A DNA stretch of 21,362 nucleotides, from NCBI GenBank assembly GCA_002500765.1, contig DLSX01000078.1, positions 1 through 21,362 of the forward strand, read 5' to 3'. This stretch comes from Neorhizobium sp. UBA7851 (GTDB lineage Bacteria; Pseudomonadota; Alphaproteobacteria; Rhizobiales; Rhizobiaceae). Within the stretch, counting starts at the first letter, position 1; the number at the start of each line of letters is the position of its first letter. The notes under the pieces are model-generated. The model was not told the origin of the DNA. It saw only the letters and a program-made list of their open reading frames with translations, and did no database searches. A program made the translations under genes and the position numbers. Positions 14,339-21,362 of the stretch are shown one piece after another.

Positions 14339-15262
14339 TCAGGCGGTTTTGCGCGACAGAAACAATATGCCTTTGACCGGTTTTCCGGCATCCATGCGAA
14401 TGGTGGTGCGCTCGATCTCCAGCAGTTCCAGCCGGTGATGGGCGAGAAGCAACCGGATATGGGCTTCGGAATGGGCGTAGCGAAGACTGTCGCGCAATAC
14501 GAAACCTTCATTTTCGACTGCATCTTCGACAGAAAAGGCGAACAGGCCGTGAGGTGCGAGCAGATCGGCGACCAGCGGAAAGACGGTTTCCAGCGAGCCG
14601 AGATACATCAGCACGTCGGCCGCCGACACCAGATCGGCGCGATGCCGGGGAAGATCGGCAGAGAAAAGGCCGCTTTCTTGCGCCGAAAGGCTGAGGTCGG
14701 ACTGGCCGAGATGCTCGTAAAGCCCTTTCTCTTCGGCCTTTGCGAGCATGTTGGCGGAAAGGTCAAAGCCTTCCAGACGCACGGTGTGCTCCCTTATCTC
14801 CGCACCGAACAGACCCGTGCCACAGCCGAGGTCAACCGTCAGGGCAAAAGGCGCGTGGGGAAGCACGAGTGCGGCCAGCTTGCCGGGGACGGAATAATCC
14901 AGCTTTTCGACCAGTGCGGTATCGAAACGCTCGGCATATTCGTCGAACAGGCTTTCGACATAGCGGCTCGGCGGCTGGTCGGGGGCTTCCTGCGCACCTA
15001 TGACGGCGAGTTTCAGCGTTGCGCCGAAGACATCGTCGGGTTCAAGTTCAAGCGCGCGGCGATAGGCATCTTCCGCCGTCTCAAGCTCCGCCTTTTCGCG
15101 ATATTCGCCCAAGCGAAACCATCCGGCGGCCCAGCCGGGCGCAAGTTCGAGTGCCTGTTCCATGAGCTCGGCGGCGGCGGCGAAGTCGCGGCCTTCCGCC
15201 AGCATGCGGGCGTAATCGGCACGACGGTCGGCGATCACGTCGCCGGAAGAGAACTGGCTCAT
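14339..15262 (-). CDS. TPR-containing class I SAM-dependent methyltransferase
   Basis: Predicted 307 residues. Residues ~15-90 form two or three TPR-like helical repeats (FAAAAELMEQALELAPGWAAGWFRLGEY, AEDAYRRALELEPDD). The rest is a class I methyltransferase with SAM motif I VDLGCGTGLFG (143-153), acidic motif II in LEGFDLSANML, and later strands DLVSAADVLMYLGSL and APHGLFAFSVED. This TPR plus methyltransferase type 12 layout is common in rhizobia, but the substrate is unknown. ATG 15262 has an AGGA site nine bases upstream. It starts a minus-strand run through the YitT pair and the helicase, with no terminator visible in the short gaps. Confidence 0.87.
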   Translation of the reverse strand: MSQFSSGDVIADRRADYARMLAEGRDFAAAAELMEQALELAPGWAAGWFRLGEYREKAELETAEDAYRRALELEPDDVFGATLKLAVIGAQEAPDQPPSRYVESLFDEYAERFDTALVEKLDYSVPGKLAALVLPHAPFALTVDLGCGTGLFGAEIREHTVRLEGFDLSANMLAKAEEKGLYEHLGQSDLSLSAQESGLFSADLPRHRADLVSAADVLMYLGSLETVFPLVADLLAPHGLFAFSVEDAVENEGFVLRDSLRYAHSEAHIRLLLAHHRLELLEIERTTIRMDAGKPVKGILFLSRKTA

Positions 15263-15310
15263 CGATATTGTCCTGAAATCCTGCCGCTCATCGCCGAAGC
15301 CACAAAAAAA

Positions 15311-15353
15311 CTCAAGTTCTATTTGAGAGGCGAACGTCAATGCCTATCTGACG
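15311..15353. promoter_or_regulatory. Two short dyads in a divergent promoter region
   Basis: The 148-base gap between the methyltransferase and DUF6460 genes contains CTCAA-N7-TTGAG (15311-15327) and CGTCA-N9-TGACG (15335-15353), 7 bases apart. Both have the size of helix-turn-helix operator half-sites and sit where both divergent promoters must lie. No regulator can be named. Confidence 0.3.
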
Positions 15354-15410
15354 GTTGCAGGCGGGCTTTACCGCAGCTATGGCATTTTGAAGCAACGGAG
15401 ACGATCGAAT

Positions 15411-15677
15411 ATGGCGGATGGCGTGAACAGGTTCCTCGGCGACTCGATCGGCCGGACGATCATCAAACTGGTCGTGGTCTGCCTGATCGTCGGTTTCGTA
15501 CTCGCCTTCTTCGGCTTCACGCCCGACAATATCGTCGACAGCATTCGCTATTATTTCCTCGACCTCTGGTATAACGGTTTTCGCGCGCTCGGGCGCGTAG
15601 GCGACTATCTGTTGCTTGGCGCCATCATCGTCGTCCCGATCTTCGTCGTTCTGCGCCTGATGAGCTATCGCCGCTGA
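15411..15677 (+). CDS. DUF6460 small membrane protein
   Basis: Predicted 88 residues. After GVNRFLGDSIGRTIIK come two hydrophobic helices, LVVVCLIVGFVLAFFGF and YLLLGAIIVVPIFVVLRL, joined by an amphipathic loop (DSIRYYFLDLWYNGFRALGRVGD). The pattern matches the rhizobial DUF6460 family as I recall it; function is unknown. ATG 15411 has a GGAGACG ribosome site, while an in-frame ATG 24 bases upstream does not. Its stop overlaps the start of the CAP lipoprotein gene by one base (TGATG), so the two are coupled. Confidence 0.75.
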   Translation: MADGVNRFLGDSIGRTIIKLVVVCLIVGFVLAFFGFTPDNIVDSIRYYFLDLWYNGFRALGRVGDYLLLGAIIVVPIFVVLRLMSYRR

Positions 15678-16162
15678 TGACCGTTTCGACTATTCCCTCG
15701 CGACGAGGTTTTCTCGTTCTTTCCGGCATGGGCATCCTGCTGGCCGGCTGTTCGACCACGAGCGTGCTTGCGCCAACGCCCGGTTCGCAGGACGAAACGG
15801 CGACCGCGCTACCGATGGTCAACAGGCTGCGCGCAACCAAGGGGCTTTCGGCACTGACGCTCGACACACCGGCGCGCAAGGCTGCCATGGTCCAGTCGAT
15901 CCGCATGGCAAAGGCCGAGAAGATGACGCATCTCATCGGCCTCGGTGACGACTTTGGCGCGCGGATGAAGAAAAGCGATGTGGCGCTGCCGGCAGCGGAA
16001 AACATCGCGGCCGGACAGACGTCGGTAGAAGCAGCCGTACAGGCCTGGATCGACAGTCCCAAGCATCTGGAAAACATGCTCGGAAACTATCGCGGCCTCG
16101 GCGTCGCGATGGCTCCATCCAAGGATGGCAGGCCCTATTGGGCCATGGTCCTTTCCGGCTGA
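15677..16162 (+). CDS. CAP/SCP-domain lipoprotein
   Basis: Predicted 161 residues. The N-terminus is a lipoprotein signal with a lipobox, ILLAGC, so the protein should be membrane-anchored in the periplasm or on the outer membrane. The rest is a compact CAP (SCP/PR1) domain: MVNRLRATKGLSALTLDTPARKAAMVQS, then MTHLIGLGDDF, AENIAAGQTSVEAAVQAWIDSPKHLENMLG, and the closing GLGVAMA...YWAMVLS strands. Bacterial CAP proteins are mostly uncharacterised; envelope maintenance is a guess. Start overlaps the DUF6460 stop by one base. Confidence 0.88.
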   Translation: MTVSTIPSRRGFLVLSGMGILLAGCSTTSVLAPTPGSQDETATALPMVNRLRATKGLSALTLDTPARKAAMVQSIRMAKAEKMTHLIGLGDDFGARMKKSDVALPAAENIAAGQTSVEAAVQAWIDSPKHLENMLGNYRGLGVAMAPSKDGRPYWAMVLSG

Positions 16163-16176
16163 CGCGGTATTTCAAC

Positions 16177-16219
16177 GCAATTGCGGGCGCAAAACCGGTG
16201 CCACTTTTGCTGGAATTGC
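16177..16219. repeat. Rhizobial intergenic palindrome between convergent genes
   Basis: GCAATT (16177-16182) pairs with AATTGC (16214-16219), and inside it GCAAAA (16189-16194) pairs with TTTTGC (16205-16210) around a CCGGTGCCAC loop. The string resembles the CGCAAAACCG..CACTTTTGCTGGAATTGC palindromes that recur between genes in Rhizobium and Agrobacterium. It sits between the CAP gene and pyrD, which converge, and could end transcription in both directions. Confidence 0.6.
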
Positions 16220-16227
16220 CTTGACGA

Positions 16228-17319
16228 TCAGAGCGGCTGCGAGGCCCAGTGGTCGACCTGGGTATCGCGCAGGTCGCGGATCGACGCCACTCCGTCTCTC
16301 TCGAGAAGCTTCGACAGACCGCGATTGATATCGCCCGGAAGCGCCGGTCCCTCATAGACCATGCAGGAATAGACCTGCACAAGGTCGGCACCGGCGCGGA
16401 TCTTTTCCAGCGCGTTTTCGGCGCTTCCCACACCACCGACACCGATGATCGGCAGATCCAGGCCGACGCGCTTGCGCATGCGCGCCAGCACTGCCGTCGA
16501 CCTGGAAAAGAGAGGCGCACCTGACATGCCGCCGGCCTGTTTCGCCTGGGCCTGATCCTTCAGACCTTCGCGCGACAGGGTGGTGTTGGAAACGATCAGA
16601 CCGTCCAGATCATGTGCCAGTGCTTCTGCCGCAACATCATCCAGCCCTTCCTCCGTCAGGTCGGGCGCAATCTTCAGGAAGACAGGAAGGCGCTTGCCGG
16701 CGCGGATCGCCTCTTCATCGCGGGCGGCAAGAACCGCGGAAAGAAGGGCTGCCAGGCTTTCACGCGCCTGCAGATCGCGCAGTCCGGGCGTATTGGGCGA
16801 AGAGATATTGACGGTGAAATAGGTTGCTACCGAATAGAAGCGGTGGATACCGAGGACGTAATCGGCGATGCGATCGGCGCTATCCTTGTTGGCACCGATA
16901 TTGACGCCGACAATCCCTCTGGCGCCGGCGCGCGCCTTGAGGCGGTCAAAAACGACATCATGCCCCTGGTTGTTGAAACCGAAACGGTTGATGACGGCGC
17001 GATCTTCGACCAGGCGAAAGAGGCGCGGCTTGTCGTTGCCGGCCTGCGGTTTCGGCGTCAGCGTGCCGACCTCGGTGAAACCGAAACCGATCTTCAGGAG
17101 CGCATCAGGCACCTCCGCATTCTTGTCGTAACCTGCAGCAAGACCGATCGGGTTTTCGAAGCGGATGCCGGCGACCCTCTGCGCCAGACGCGGATCCGGC
17201 TTCGGCGGACAGACAGGCGAGATGCCGGTCTTCAACGCCGTGATCGACAGGTTATGGGCGATTTCGGGATCGAAGACGAAGAGACTACGGGAGGCAATCC
17301 CCGCGAGGCGGCCGATCAT
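16228..17319 (-). CDS. pyrD: Dihydroorotate dehydrogenase (quinone), class 2
   Basis: Predicted 363 residues, full length. It oxidises dihydroorotate to orotate in pyrimidine synthesis, passing electrons to the quinone pool at the inner membrane. The class 2 N-terminal amphipathic membrane segment is present (FDPEIAHNLSITALK), followed by the FMN barrel: NPIGLAAGYDKNAE, FGFTEVGTLTPKPQAGN, INRFGFNNQGHD, and the catalytic serine loop NISSPNTPGLRDLQ (Ser173-174). FMN phosphate contacts are seen near the end in GVGGVGSAENALEKIRAGADLVQVYS. ATG 17319 has a GGAGAAAA ribosome site. It overlaps the upstream DUF952 gene by four bases (ATGA), forming a two-gene operon. Confidence 0.97.
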   Translation of the reverse strand: MIGRLAGIASRSLFVFDPEIAHNLSITALKTGISPVCPPKPDPRLAQRVAGIRFENPIGLAAGYDKNAEVPDALLKIGFGFTEVGTLTPKPQAGNDKPRLFRLVEDRAVINRFGFNNQGHDVVFDRLKARAGARGIVGVNIGANKDSADRIADYVLGIHRFYSVATYFTVNISSPNTPGLRDLQARESLAALLSAVLAARDEEAIRAGKRLPVFLKIAPDLTEEGLDDVAAEALAHDLDGLIVSNTTLSREGLKDQAQAKQAGGMSGAPLFSRSTAVLARMRKRVGLDLPIIGVGGVGSAENALEKIRAGADLVQVYSCMVYEGPALPGDINRGLSKLLERDGVASIRDLRDTQVDHWASQPL

Positions 17320-17663
17320 GGCATTTTCTCCGGAAAGGCATGCTGGCCATCAACGCCGATCAGGAGCGGCATCTCCCAGATCACGGCCGAAAGCGGCAAG
17401 CTGCCATAAAGATGAGGAAAGAGATCGCCGCCACGGGACGGCTCGAATTTCAGGTCGCCACCGAGGGGGCGCGGATCCACGGCAACCAGCATGAGCCCGC
17501 TCACTCCGGCGAAATGCAATTTCGCAGTTTCGCGCGCCTGGGAGCCCGTAGAGAAGTGGATATAACCGTCGCGGTGGTCGATCTCGGCCCCTTCGAAGAC
17601 GCCCTTCGCCTTGGCTTCACGCCAGATGGTTTCGGGCACGATCTTGTAAACGGTATCCGTCAT
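17316..17663 (-). CDS. DUF952 family protein
   Basis: Predicted 115 residues, cytoplasmic. The family pattern is clear: VYKIVPETIWREAKAKGVFEGAEID, then DGYIHFSTGSQARETAKLHFAG, and LKFEPSRGGDLFPHLYGSLPLSAV. DUF952 proteins have no settled function; I recall the family being grouped with the ADP-ribosyl/phosphotransferase fold, which the HFS motif would suit, but I am not certain. ATG 17663 follows a GGAG site. A GTG one codon earlier is possible. It is translationally coupled to pyrD through a 4-base overlap. Confidence 0.85.
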   Translation of the reverse strand: MTDTVYKIVPETIWREAKAKGVFEGAEIDHRDGYIHFSTGSQARETAKLHFAGVSGLMLVAVDPRPLGGDLKFEPSRGGDLFPHLYGSLPLSAVIWEMPLLIGVDGQHAFPEKMP

Positions 17664-17793
17664 CACACATCTCCATTGAGATTTCGGGCTTGTGAGAACT
17701 TTGCGGCCTGCGGGCCGTTAATGCCGATAAGCGGTGTTGCGGACCGTTTGCCGCAAAGGCACCCAAATGTCCATCACTATCGGAGGAGACAAA

Positions 17794-18204
17794 ATGCGCA
17801 ATCTGGCAATCTTCATTGCCGCCGCGTCTCTGACCGGCGCCTTTCTCGTTGCGGAAGGGACCGAGGCGCAACAGCGGTTCCAGCTGGAGCGGACGGATCA
17901 GGGCATCGTGCGGCTGGATACGGAAACCGGAGCCATCACCACCTGCGCCCAGGAAAACAACGAACTGACCTGCCGAATGGCGCCGGACGAGCGCGCCGCC
18001 TATGAGAAAGAGCTCGACCTTCTGGAAAAGCGCGTGACCGCGCTGGAAGAACGCCTCAGCCAGACACCTCCGGGACGGCTGCCGAGCGATGCGGAAGTCG
18101 ACCGCTCGCTGTCCATCATGGAGCGTTTCATGCGGACCTTCATGGGTATCGTGCGTGAATTTACCGGCGAGCCGAACCTGGCGCCGCAACCCGACCGCAC
18201 CTGA
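17794..18204 (+). CDS. Secreted coiled-coil protein of unknown function
   Basis: Predicted 136 residues with a signal peptide (MRNLAIFIAAASLTGAFLVAEGTEA then QQR). Next is a compact strand-rich part with two cysteines (GIVRLDTETGAITTC, NELTCRM), which could form a disulfide in the periplasm. Residues ~65-90 form a charged coiled coil (ERAAYEKELDLLEKRVTALEERL). The tail is helical and polar. I do not recognise a named family; similar short proteins occur widely in rhizobia. A strong CGGAGGAG ribosome site fixes the start at ATG 17794 over earlier in-frame ATGs. Confidence 0.75.
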   Translation: MRNLAIFIAAASLTGAFLVAEGTEAQQRFQLERTDQGIVRLDTETGAITTCAQENNELTCRMAPDERAAYEKELDLLEKRVTALEERLSQTPPGRLPSDAEVDRSLSIMERFMRTFMGIVREFTGEPNLAPQPDRT

Positions 18205-18423
18205 GGCCAATCACCTTACGGCACATTACGACATGGACGTGCCTGCTCGAAGCTGTCGCAGACGCGATACGGATTGCACGATGCCCTGCTCGCACAAGAT
18301 GTGCAGCGGGGCAAAGGCACTCTTGTTTCTGCCTTTCAACGGCGTTACAAATTGACGCAGGCCTTGAGGAGGGCCCGGGATTTTCATCCCAGCACAACTA
18401 TGCCTTTGGGAGGAGGCGTGGGA

Positions 18424-19071
18424 ATGCAGACACTCACAATCATCATCGCAGACGATCATCCCCTGTTTCGCGGCGCGCTCGTGCAGACGCTTCAGGCCAT
18501 GGCGGAGGATGTCACCATCATCGAATGCGGCGAGTTTTGCGCCGCGCTCAAGGCCGCCGACGAACACCCGGATGCCGACCTGATGCTGCTCGATCTTGCC
18601 ATGCCGGGCGTCAGCGGGTTTTCGGGGCTGATGACGCTGAGGGCGCAATATTCGGCGCTTCCGATCGTCATCGTTTCGGCAACCGACGACAATGGCACTG
18701 TGCGCCGCTCGATCGAACTCGGCGCTTCTGGCTTCATCCCGAAATCGTCCGGCCTCGACGACATCCGCAATGCGGTCAAAACCGTGCTCGACGGCGGGAT
18801 TTTCACACCCGGCAACGAGAGCGGCCAGACGGAAGACGATCCGGTGCTGATCGAAATCCTCGACCGGCTGAAGACCCTGACACCGCAGCAGAACCGGGTG
18901 CTGACCATGCTTGCGGAAGGCCTGCTGAACAAGCAGATCGCCTATGAACTCGGCGTGTCGGAAGCCACGATCAAGGCGCATGTCTCGGCGATCCTGTTGA
19001 AGCTCAACGTCGACAGCCGCACCCAAGCGGTGATCAAGCTCGGCAAGATCAACATGGCCATGGTGGCGTAA
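18424..19071 (+). CDS. Orphan NarL/FixJ-type response regulator (receiver plus LuxR HTH)
   Basis: Predicted 215 residues. The receiver domain (1-125) has the acidic pair Asp10-Asp11 (IIIADDHPLFRG), phosphoacceptor Asp57 (LLDLAMPG) and Lys107 (FIPKSSG). The C-terminal domain (~150-215) is a LuxR-type HTH: LTPQQNRVLTMLAEGLLNKQIAYELGVSEATIKAHVSAILLKL. It should be a DNA-binding transcription factor switched on by phosphorylation. No histidine kinase is encoded in the window. ATG 18424 follows a GGGAGGAGG ribosome site; in-frame ATGs upstream overlap or precede that site and are less likely. No target can be named. Confidence 0.9.
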   Translation: MQTLTIIIADDHPLFRGALVQTLQAMAEDVTIIECGEFCAALKAADEHPDADLMLLDLAMPGVSGFSGLMTLRAQYSALPIVIVSATDDNGTVRRSIELGASGFIPKSSGLDDIRNAVKTVLDGGIFTPGNESGQTEDDPVLIEILDRLKTLTPQQNRVLTMLAEGLLNKQIAYELGVSEATIKAHVSAILLKLNVDSRTQAVIKLGKINMAMVA

Positions 19072-19205
19072 GGCATCCGGGAAGGATTTTATTCCTTTAC
19101 GCGCCCTTGACCTTCGGCTAAAATCACCCGGCCGGGGAGGTTTTCCGGCATGGCGCTCGAGCTGACAAGCCAGGCGCATCACCTCTGATCGAAGGTTTCA
19201 TGTCG

Positions 19206-19221
19206 CCCCGCCGATGCGGGG
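19206..19221. other. Short GC-rich hairpin upstream of the S24 repressor gene
   Basis: CCCCGC (19206-19211) pairs with GCGGGG (19216-19221) around a CGAT loop, 40 bases before the repressor ATG. There is no T-run, so it is not a clear terminator. It could lie in the repressor leader. The rest of the 190-base gap (19072-19261) shows nothing I can support. Confidence 0.3.
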
Positions 19222-19261
19222 TATGGAGTGGGGCCGGGCAAAGACCGGGGCACGGGCGACG

Positions 19262-19924
19262 ATGCTGTCACATGACGCCATATGGAACGCGATCGACAGG
19301 CTTGCCGAACGTCACCAACTGACGCCCTCGGGACTTGCGAGACGAGCAGGACTGGATCCGACGTCGTTCAACCGATCGAAACGGCTGGGGCCTGATGGAC
19401 GGTTGCGCTGGCCATCGACGGAATCGATCTCGAAGGTGCTCGACGCGACGGGCGCGACGATCGACCAGTTCATGAGTTATCTGCCGGCTGGCGGACGCAG
19501 CCAGATCCCGGACGGCAATTTTCCGCCTCAGGCCAGCAATATTCCACTGCTCGGCTTTGCCCAGGCGGGTGCAGGCGGCTTTTTCGACGACGGCGGTTTT
19601 CCTGCCGGGCAAGGCTGGGACGTGGTCGAATTTCCGGCCGACCCATCACGCAAGGTGGGCGTCTATGCGCTCGAAGTGCAGGGGGAATCGATGATGCCGC
19701 TCTATCGTGACGGCGACGTACTGATCGTTGAGCCGGGTGCGCAGGTAAGACGGGGCGACCGCATCGTGCTGAAAACCCGCGAGGGCGAGGTGATGGCCAA
19801 GGTGTTGGCACGCCAGAGCCCGAAAAGCGTCGAGGTGATGTCGCTCAACCCGGAACATCCCAACCGGGCTTTCGACCTTTCCGATGTGGAATGGATGGCC
19901 CGGATCATCTGGGCAAGCCAGTAG
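19262..19924 (+). CDS. LexA-like HTH transcriptional regulator with S24 peptidase domain
   Basis: Predicted 220 residues. Residues ~1-70 are a DNA-binding helix-turn-helix of phage-repressor type (QLTPSGLARRAGLDPTSFNRSKR). Residues ~95-215 are an S24 signal-peptidase-like domain with catalytic Ser143 in EVQGESMMPLYRDGD and Lys180 in GEVMAKVLAR, the same 37-residue spacing as LexA Ser119-Lys156. An AQAGAG stretch (101-105) upstream of the serine is a candidate self-cleavage site. Such proteins repress genes until RecA or another signal triggers cleavage. No phage genes accompany it, so it is probably a chromosomal regulator. ATG 19262 has only a weak ribosome site; an earlier in-frame ATG would add a non-conserved leader. 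Confidence 0.87.
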   Translation: MLSHDAIWNAIDRLAERHQLTPSGLARRAGLDPTSFNRSKRLGPDGRLRWPSTESISKVLDATGATIDQFMSYLPAGGRSQIPDGNFPPQASNIPLLGFAQAGAGGFFDDGGFPAGQGWDVVEFPADPSRKVGVYALEVQGESMMPLYRDGDVLIVEPGAQVRRGDRIVLKTREGEVMAKVLARQSPKSVEVMSLNPEHPNRAFDLSDVEWMARIIWASQ

Positions 19925-19970
19925 GATCCGCCTGTTCGGCATCCCCCGGCAGGAACAAATTCCCAGGCTG

Positions 19971-20846
19971 TCAATAAAGCCCGTTCGGAAAGTAGCGCAG
20001 ATAGAGATCCTGCAGCCTGCCGTTACGCGACAGTTCGGCAAGCGCCTGATCGAAAGCCAGGACCAGGGTCGGATCCGTGCGGCGGACCATGACCGACAGG
20101 CCTTCGCCCAGAAATTTTTCGGAAAGATAGGGGCCATCGAAAAGTGCGCAGCATTTTTCCGAGGCCTCGCTGGAGACCCAGAAGGGAAGCCTCAGGCCAT
20201 CGGAAAAGATCGCATCGACCTTTTTGTCTTTCAGGGACACCGTCATCTCGGCATCGTTTTCGAAAGGGACTGCGGTGATACCGGGGAAAAATGCCTTCAG
20301 CATCGCCTCATGCGCTGTTTCCTTGACCACCCCGACCCGACGGCCGGCAAGAGCTGCTGCGGTATTGCCGGGAATGTCGACAGAGCGGTTTTTCGCGAAA
20401 CGCGCCGGAATGCCGATATAGGGCCGTGAGAACAGGAAACGCTCCCGTCTCTGCGGGCTGACCGCAATACCCGCCATGACCGCTTCACCGCCATTGGCCT
20501 CAAGCGTCTTTTCCAGTTCGTCGAAAGGCAGGGCCTGGATCTGGCATTTGGCCTCGAGCTTCAGCTCGGCGCAGATTTCCCGCGCAAGATCGACATTGAA
20601 ACCCGAGAGGCGGCCGGTCTGATCGGTGAAATTGAAGGGCGGAAAATCGACCGTCGTGAGAATGCGCAGACGCACGATGGTCGACAGATCGGGGCGAGCC
20701 AGGCGCTCGCGGGCATCGAACATCAGCGGCAATGTGTCCGCCTCATCGGCGGCAAGCGCCTTTGCGGGTGCAGCAGACAAGGCCGTCATCATCATCAAGG
20801 CCGCAAAGAGATCGCGCGCCCCCCGCCAAACTGGGGATGTAATCAT
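19971..20846 (-). CDS. Periplasmic solute-binding protein, family 3 (amino-acid type)
   Basis: Predicted 291 residues with a signal peptide (DLFAALMMMTALSAAPAKALA then ADE). The mature part is a family 3 binding protein: LRILTTVDFPPFNFTDQTGRLSGFNVDLAREIC, EAVMAGIAVSPQRRERFLFSRPYI, GRRVGVVKETAHEAMLKAFF, VDAIFSDGLRL, and a C-terminal ALAELSRNGRLQDLYLRYF. These bind polar amino acids or related small molecules. No permease or ATPase gene is adjacent, so the partner transporter is elsewhere or the protein acts as a sensor. ATG 20846 is preceded by a GAGG site; ATG 20858 is a near alternative. It is divergent from the gene starting at 20928. Confidence 0.88.
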   Translation of the reverse strand: MITSPVWRGARDLFAALMMMTALSAAPAKALAADEADTLPLMFDARERLARPDLSTIVRLRILTTVDFPPFNFTDQTGRLSGFNVDLAREICAELKLEAKCQIQALPFDELEKTLEANGGEAVMAGIAVSPQRRERFLFSRPYIGIPARFAKNRSVDIPGNTAAALAGRRVGVVKETAHEAMLKAFFPGITAVPFENDAEMTVSLKDKKVDAIFSDGLRLPFWVSSEASEKCCALFDGPYLSEKFLGEGLSVMVRRTDPTLVLAFDQALAELSRNGRLQDLYLRYFPNGLY

Positions 20847-20927
20847 CCGGTGCCTCATTATGATCGTGTGCGGGACAGGCCGGGGCGCCCCTATCGGTTC
20901 GCTCCTTCGAGACGGTGTAACAGAACC

Positions 20928-21362
20928 ATGCGCTTCGGGGAATATCCGCCGCAGGGATCGGCGATCTGTGACGATGAACCTGCCAATGGCGGGCAAGGCA
21001 GCGGCCCATCGAGCCACCAGCGCGATGGCGAAGAACCATGCCGAAGGGCTGATCCGGATTTTCCGGAAGCAGAGGCCAAGGCGCTTGCGGCTCTGGGTTT
21101 TTCAAAGCCGCTGATCGCCCGGATGCGCGCGCGGGCATTCTGCCACGGCACATCGATCGAGGCCGAGCTTTTGCGTTCGGGCGAGGTGCGCGAAGAAGCC
21201 TATTACGGTGCGATCGCCCGGCTTCTGCGGCTGCCTTTCATCGATGTGATCGACCCCGGCCTGGTGCAGGATGCGATGACGCTGGACAGCCAGCTCACGA
21301 GGCCGACACTGGTTCGGCTTGTCCATCGCAACCGGGCGCCGGAGACGGCCATCGTGCCGGAA
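20928..21362 (+). CDS. N-terminus of a probable family 2 membrane glycosyltransferase; truncated by window end
   Basis: An open frame of 145 codons runs from ATG 20928 to the last base with no stop. The first ~40 residues are polar and Gly/Pro/Asp-rich. Then comes a helical domain ALAALGFSKPLIARMRARAFCHGTSIEAELLRSGEVREEAYYGAIARLLRLPFI, which resembles the GspE-N-like domain preceding the catalytic region of large rhizobial GT2 enzymes. The catalytic and membrane regions lie beyond the window, so the identity rests on this domain alone; another protein with a GspE-N domain is possible. It is divergent from the solute-binding protein gene with ~80 bases between starts. Confidence 0.6.
   Translation, partial: MRFGEYPPQGSAICDDEPANGGQGSGPSSHQRDGEEPCRRADPDFPEAEAKALAALGFSKPLIARMRARAFCHGTSIEAELLRSGEVREEAYYGAIARLLRLPFIDVIDPGLVQDAMTLDSQLTRPTLVRLVHRNRAPETAIVPE

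Noticed and set aside
19080..19098. AAGGA...TCCTT hairpin after the response regulator considered as a terminator
   Set aside because: Only a five-base AT-rich stem and no T-run following; too weak to call.
19925..19970. CCTG/CAGG hairpin between the S24 gene and the convergent solute-binding protein considered as a terminator
   Set aside because: The stem is short with internal mismatches and there is no T-run on either strand.

Overview
This is a GC-rich chromosomal segment from an alphaproteobacterium, almost certainly of the family Rhizobiaceae (Rhizobium, Agrobacterium or a close relative). The evidence is a PodJ-type polarity protein C-terminus, a class 2 PyrD coupled to a DUF952 gene, a DUF6460 protein, a TSUP/TIGR02186 pair, and intergenic palindromes of the kind scattered through rhizobial genomes. 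There are about twenty-one protein genes, densely packed and mostly with readable ribosome binding sites. I see no tRNA, rRNA, insertion sequence, prophage or CRISPR array.

Layout. (1) 1-1159: the 3' part of a podJ-like gene and a strong intrinsic terminator. (2) 1449-3175: a TSUP anion exporter overlapping by one base a TIGR02186 membrane-anchored protein. (3) 3260-5062: a CLC chloride channel/transporter with a C-terminal CBS-type region. (4) 5110-7459: a stress-signalling module, with a secreted DUF4394 protein divergent from an ECF sigma factor whose stop codon overlaps an RskA-like membrane anti-sigma factor. (5) 7564-9327: an alpha/beta hydrolase, a universal stress protein behind an FNR/FixK-like dyad, and a small acidic unknown protein. 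(6) 9317-15262, all on the minus strand: a TPR-methyltransferase, two tandem YitT-type membrane proteins, the ligase-associated DEXH helicase, a palindromic repeat region, and the phosphoesterase PdeM. (7) 15411-16162: a DUF6460 membrane protein overlapping a CAP-domain lipoprotein. (8) 16228-17663 (minus): DUF952 and pyrD with a 4-base overlap. (9) 17794-19924: a secreted coiled-coil protein, an orphan NarL-type response regulator and a LexA-like S24 repressor/peptidase. (10) 19971-21362: a family 3 solute-binding protein and, divergent from it, the start of a gene that runs out of the window and looks like the N-terminus of a large membrane glycosyltransferase.

How the genes work together. 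Most are housekeeping, envelope and stress functions rather than one pathway. The clearest functional units are the sigma/anti-sigma/DUF4394 module, the TSUP-TIGR02186 pair, the helicase-PdeM repair pair (the ligase and exonuclease that usually accompany them are not in the window), and the DUF952-pyrD operon. I did not find an unmistakable new system. The best leads are matching divergent promoter-like motifs in the sigma/DUF4394 gap, an FNR/FixK-like site before the universal stress gene, a CLC protein with a channel-like residue at the internal proton position, the two-nucleotide-spaced YitT duplication, and the small low-GC unknown gene overlapping pdeM tail to tail.
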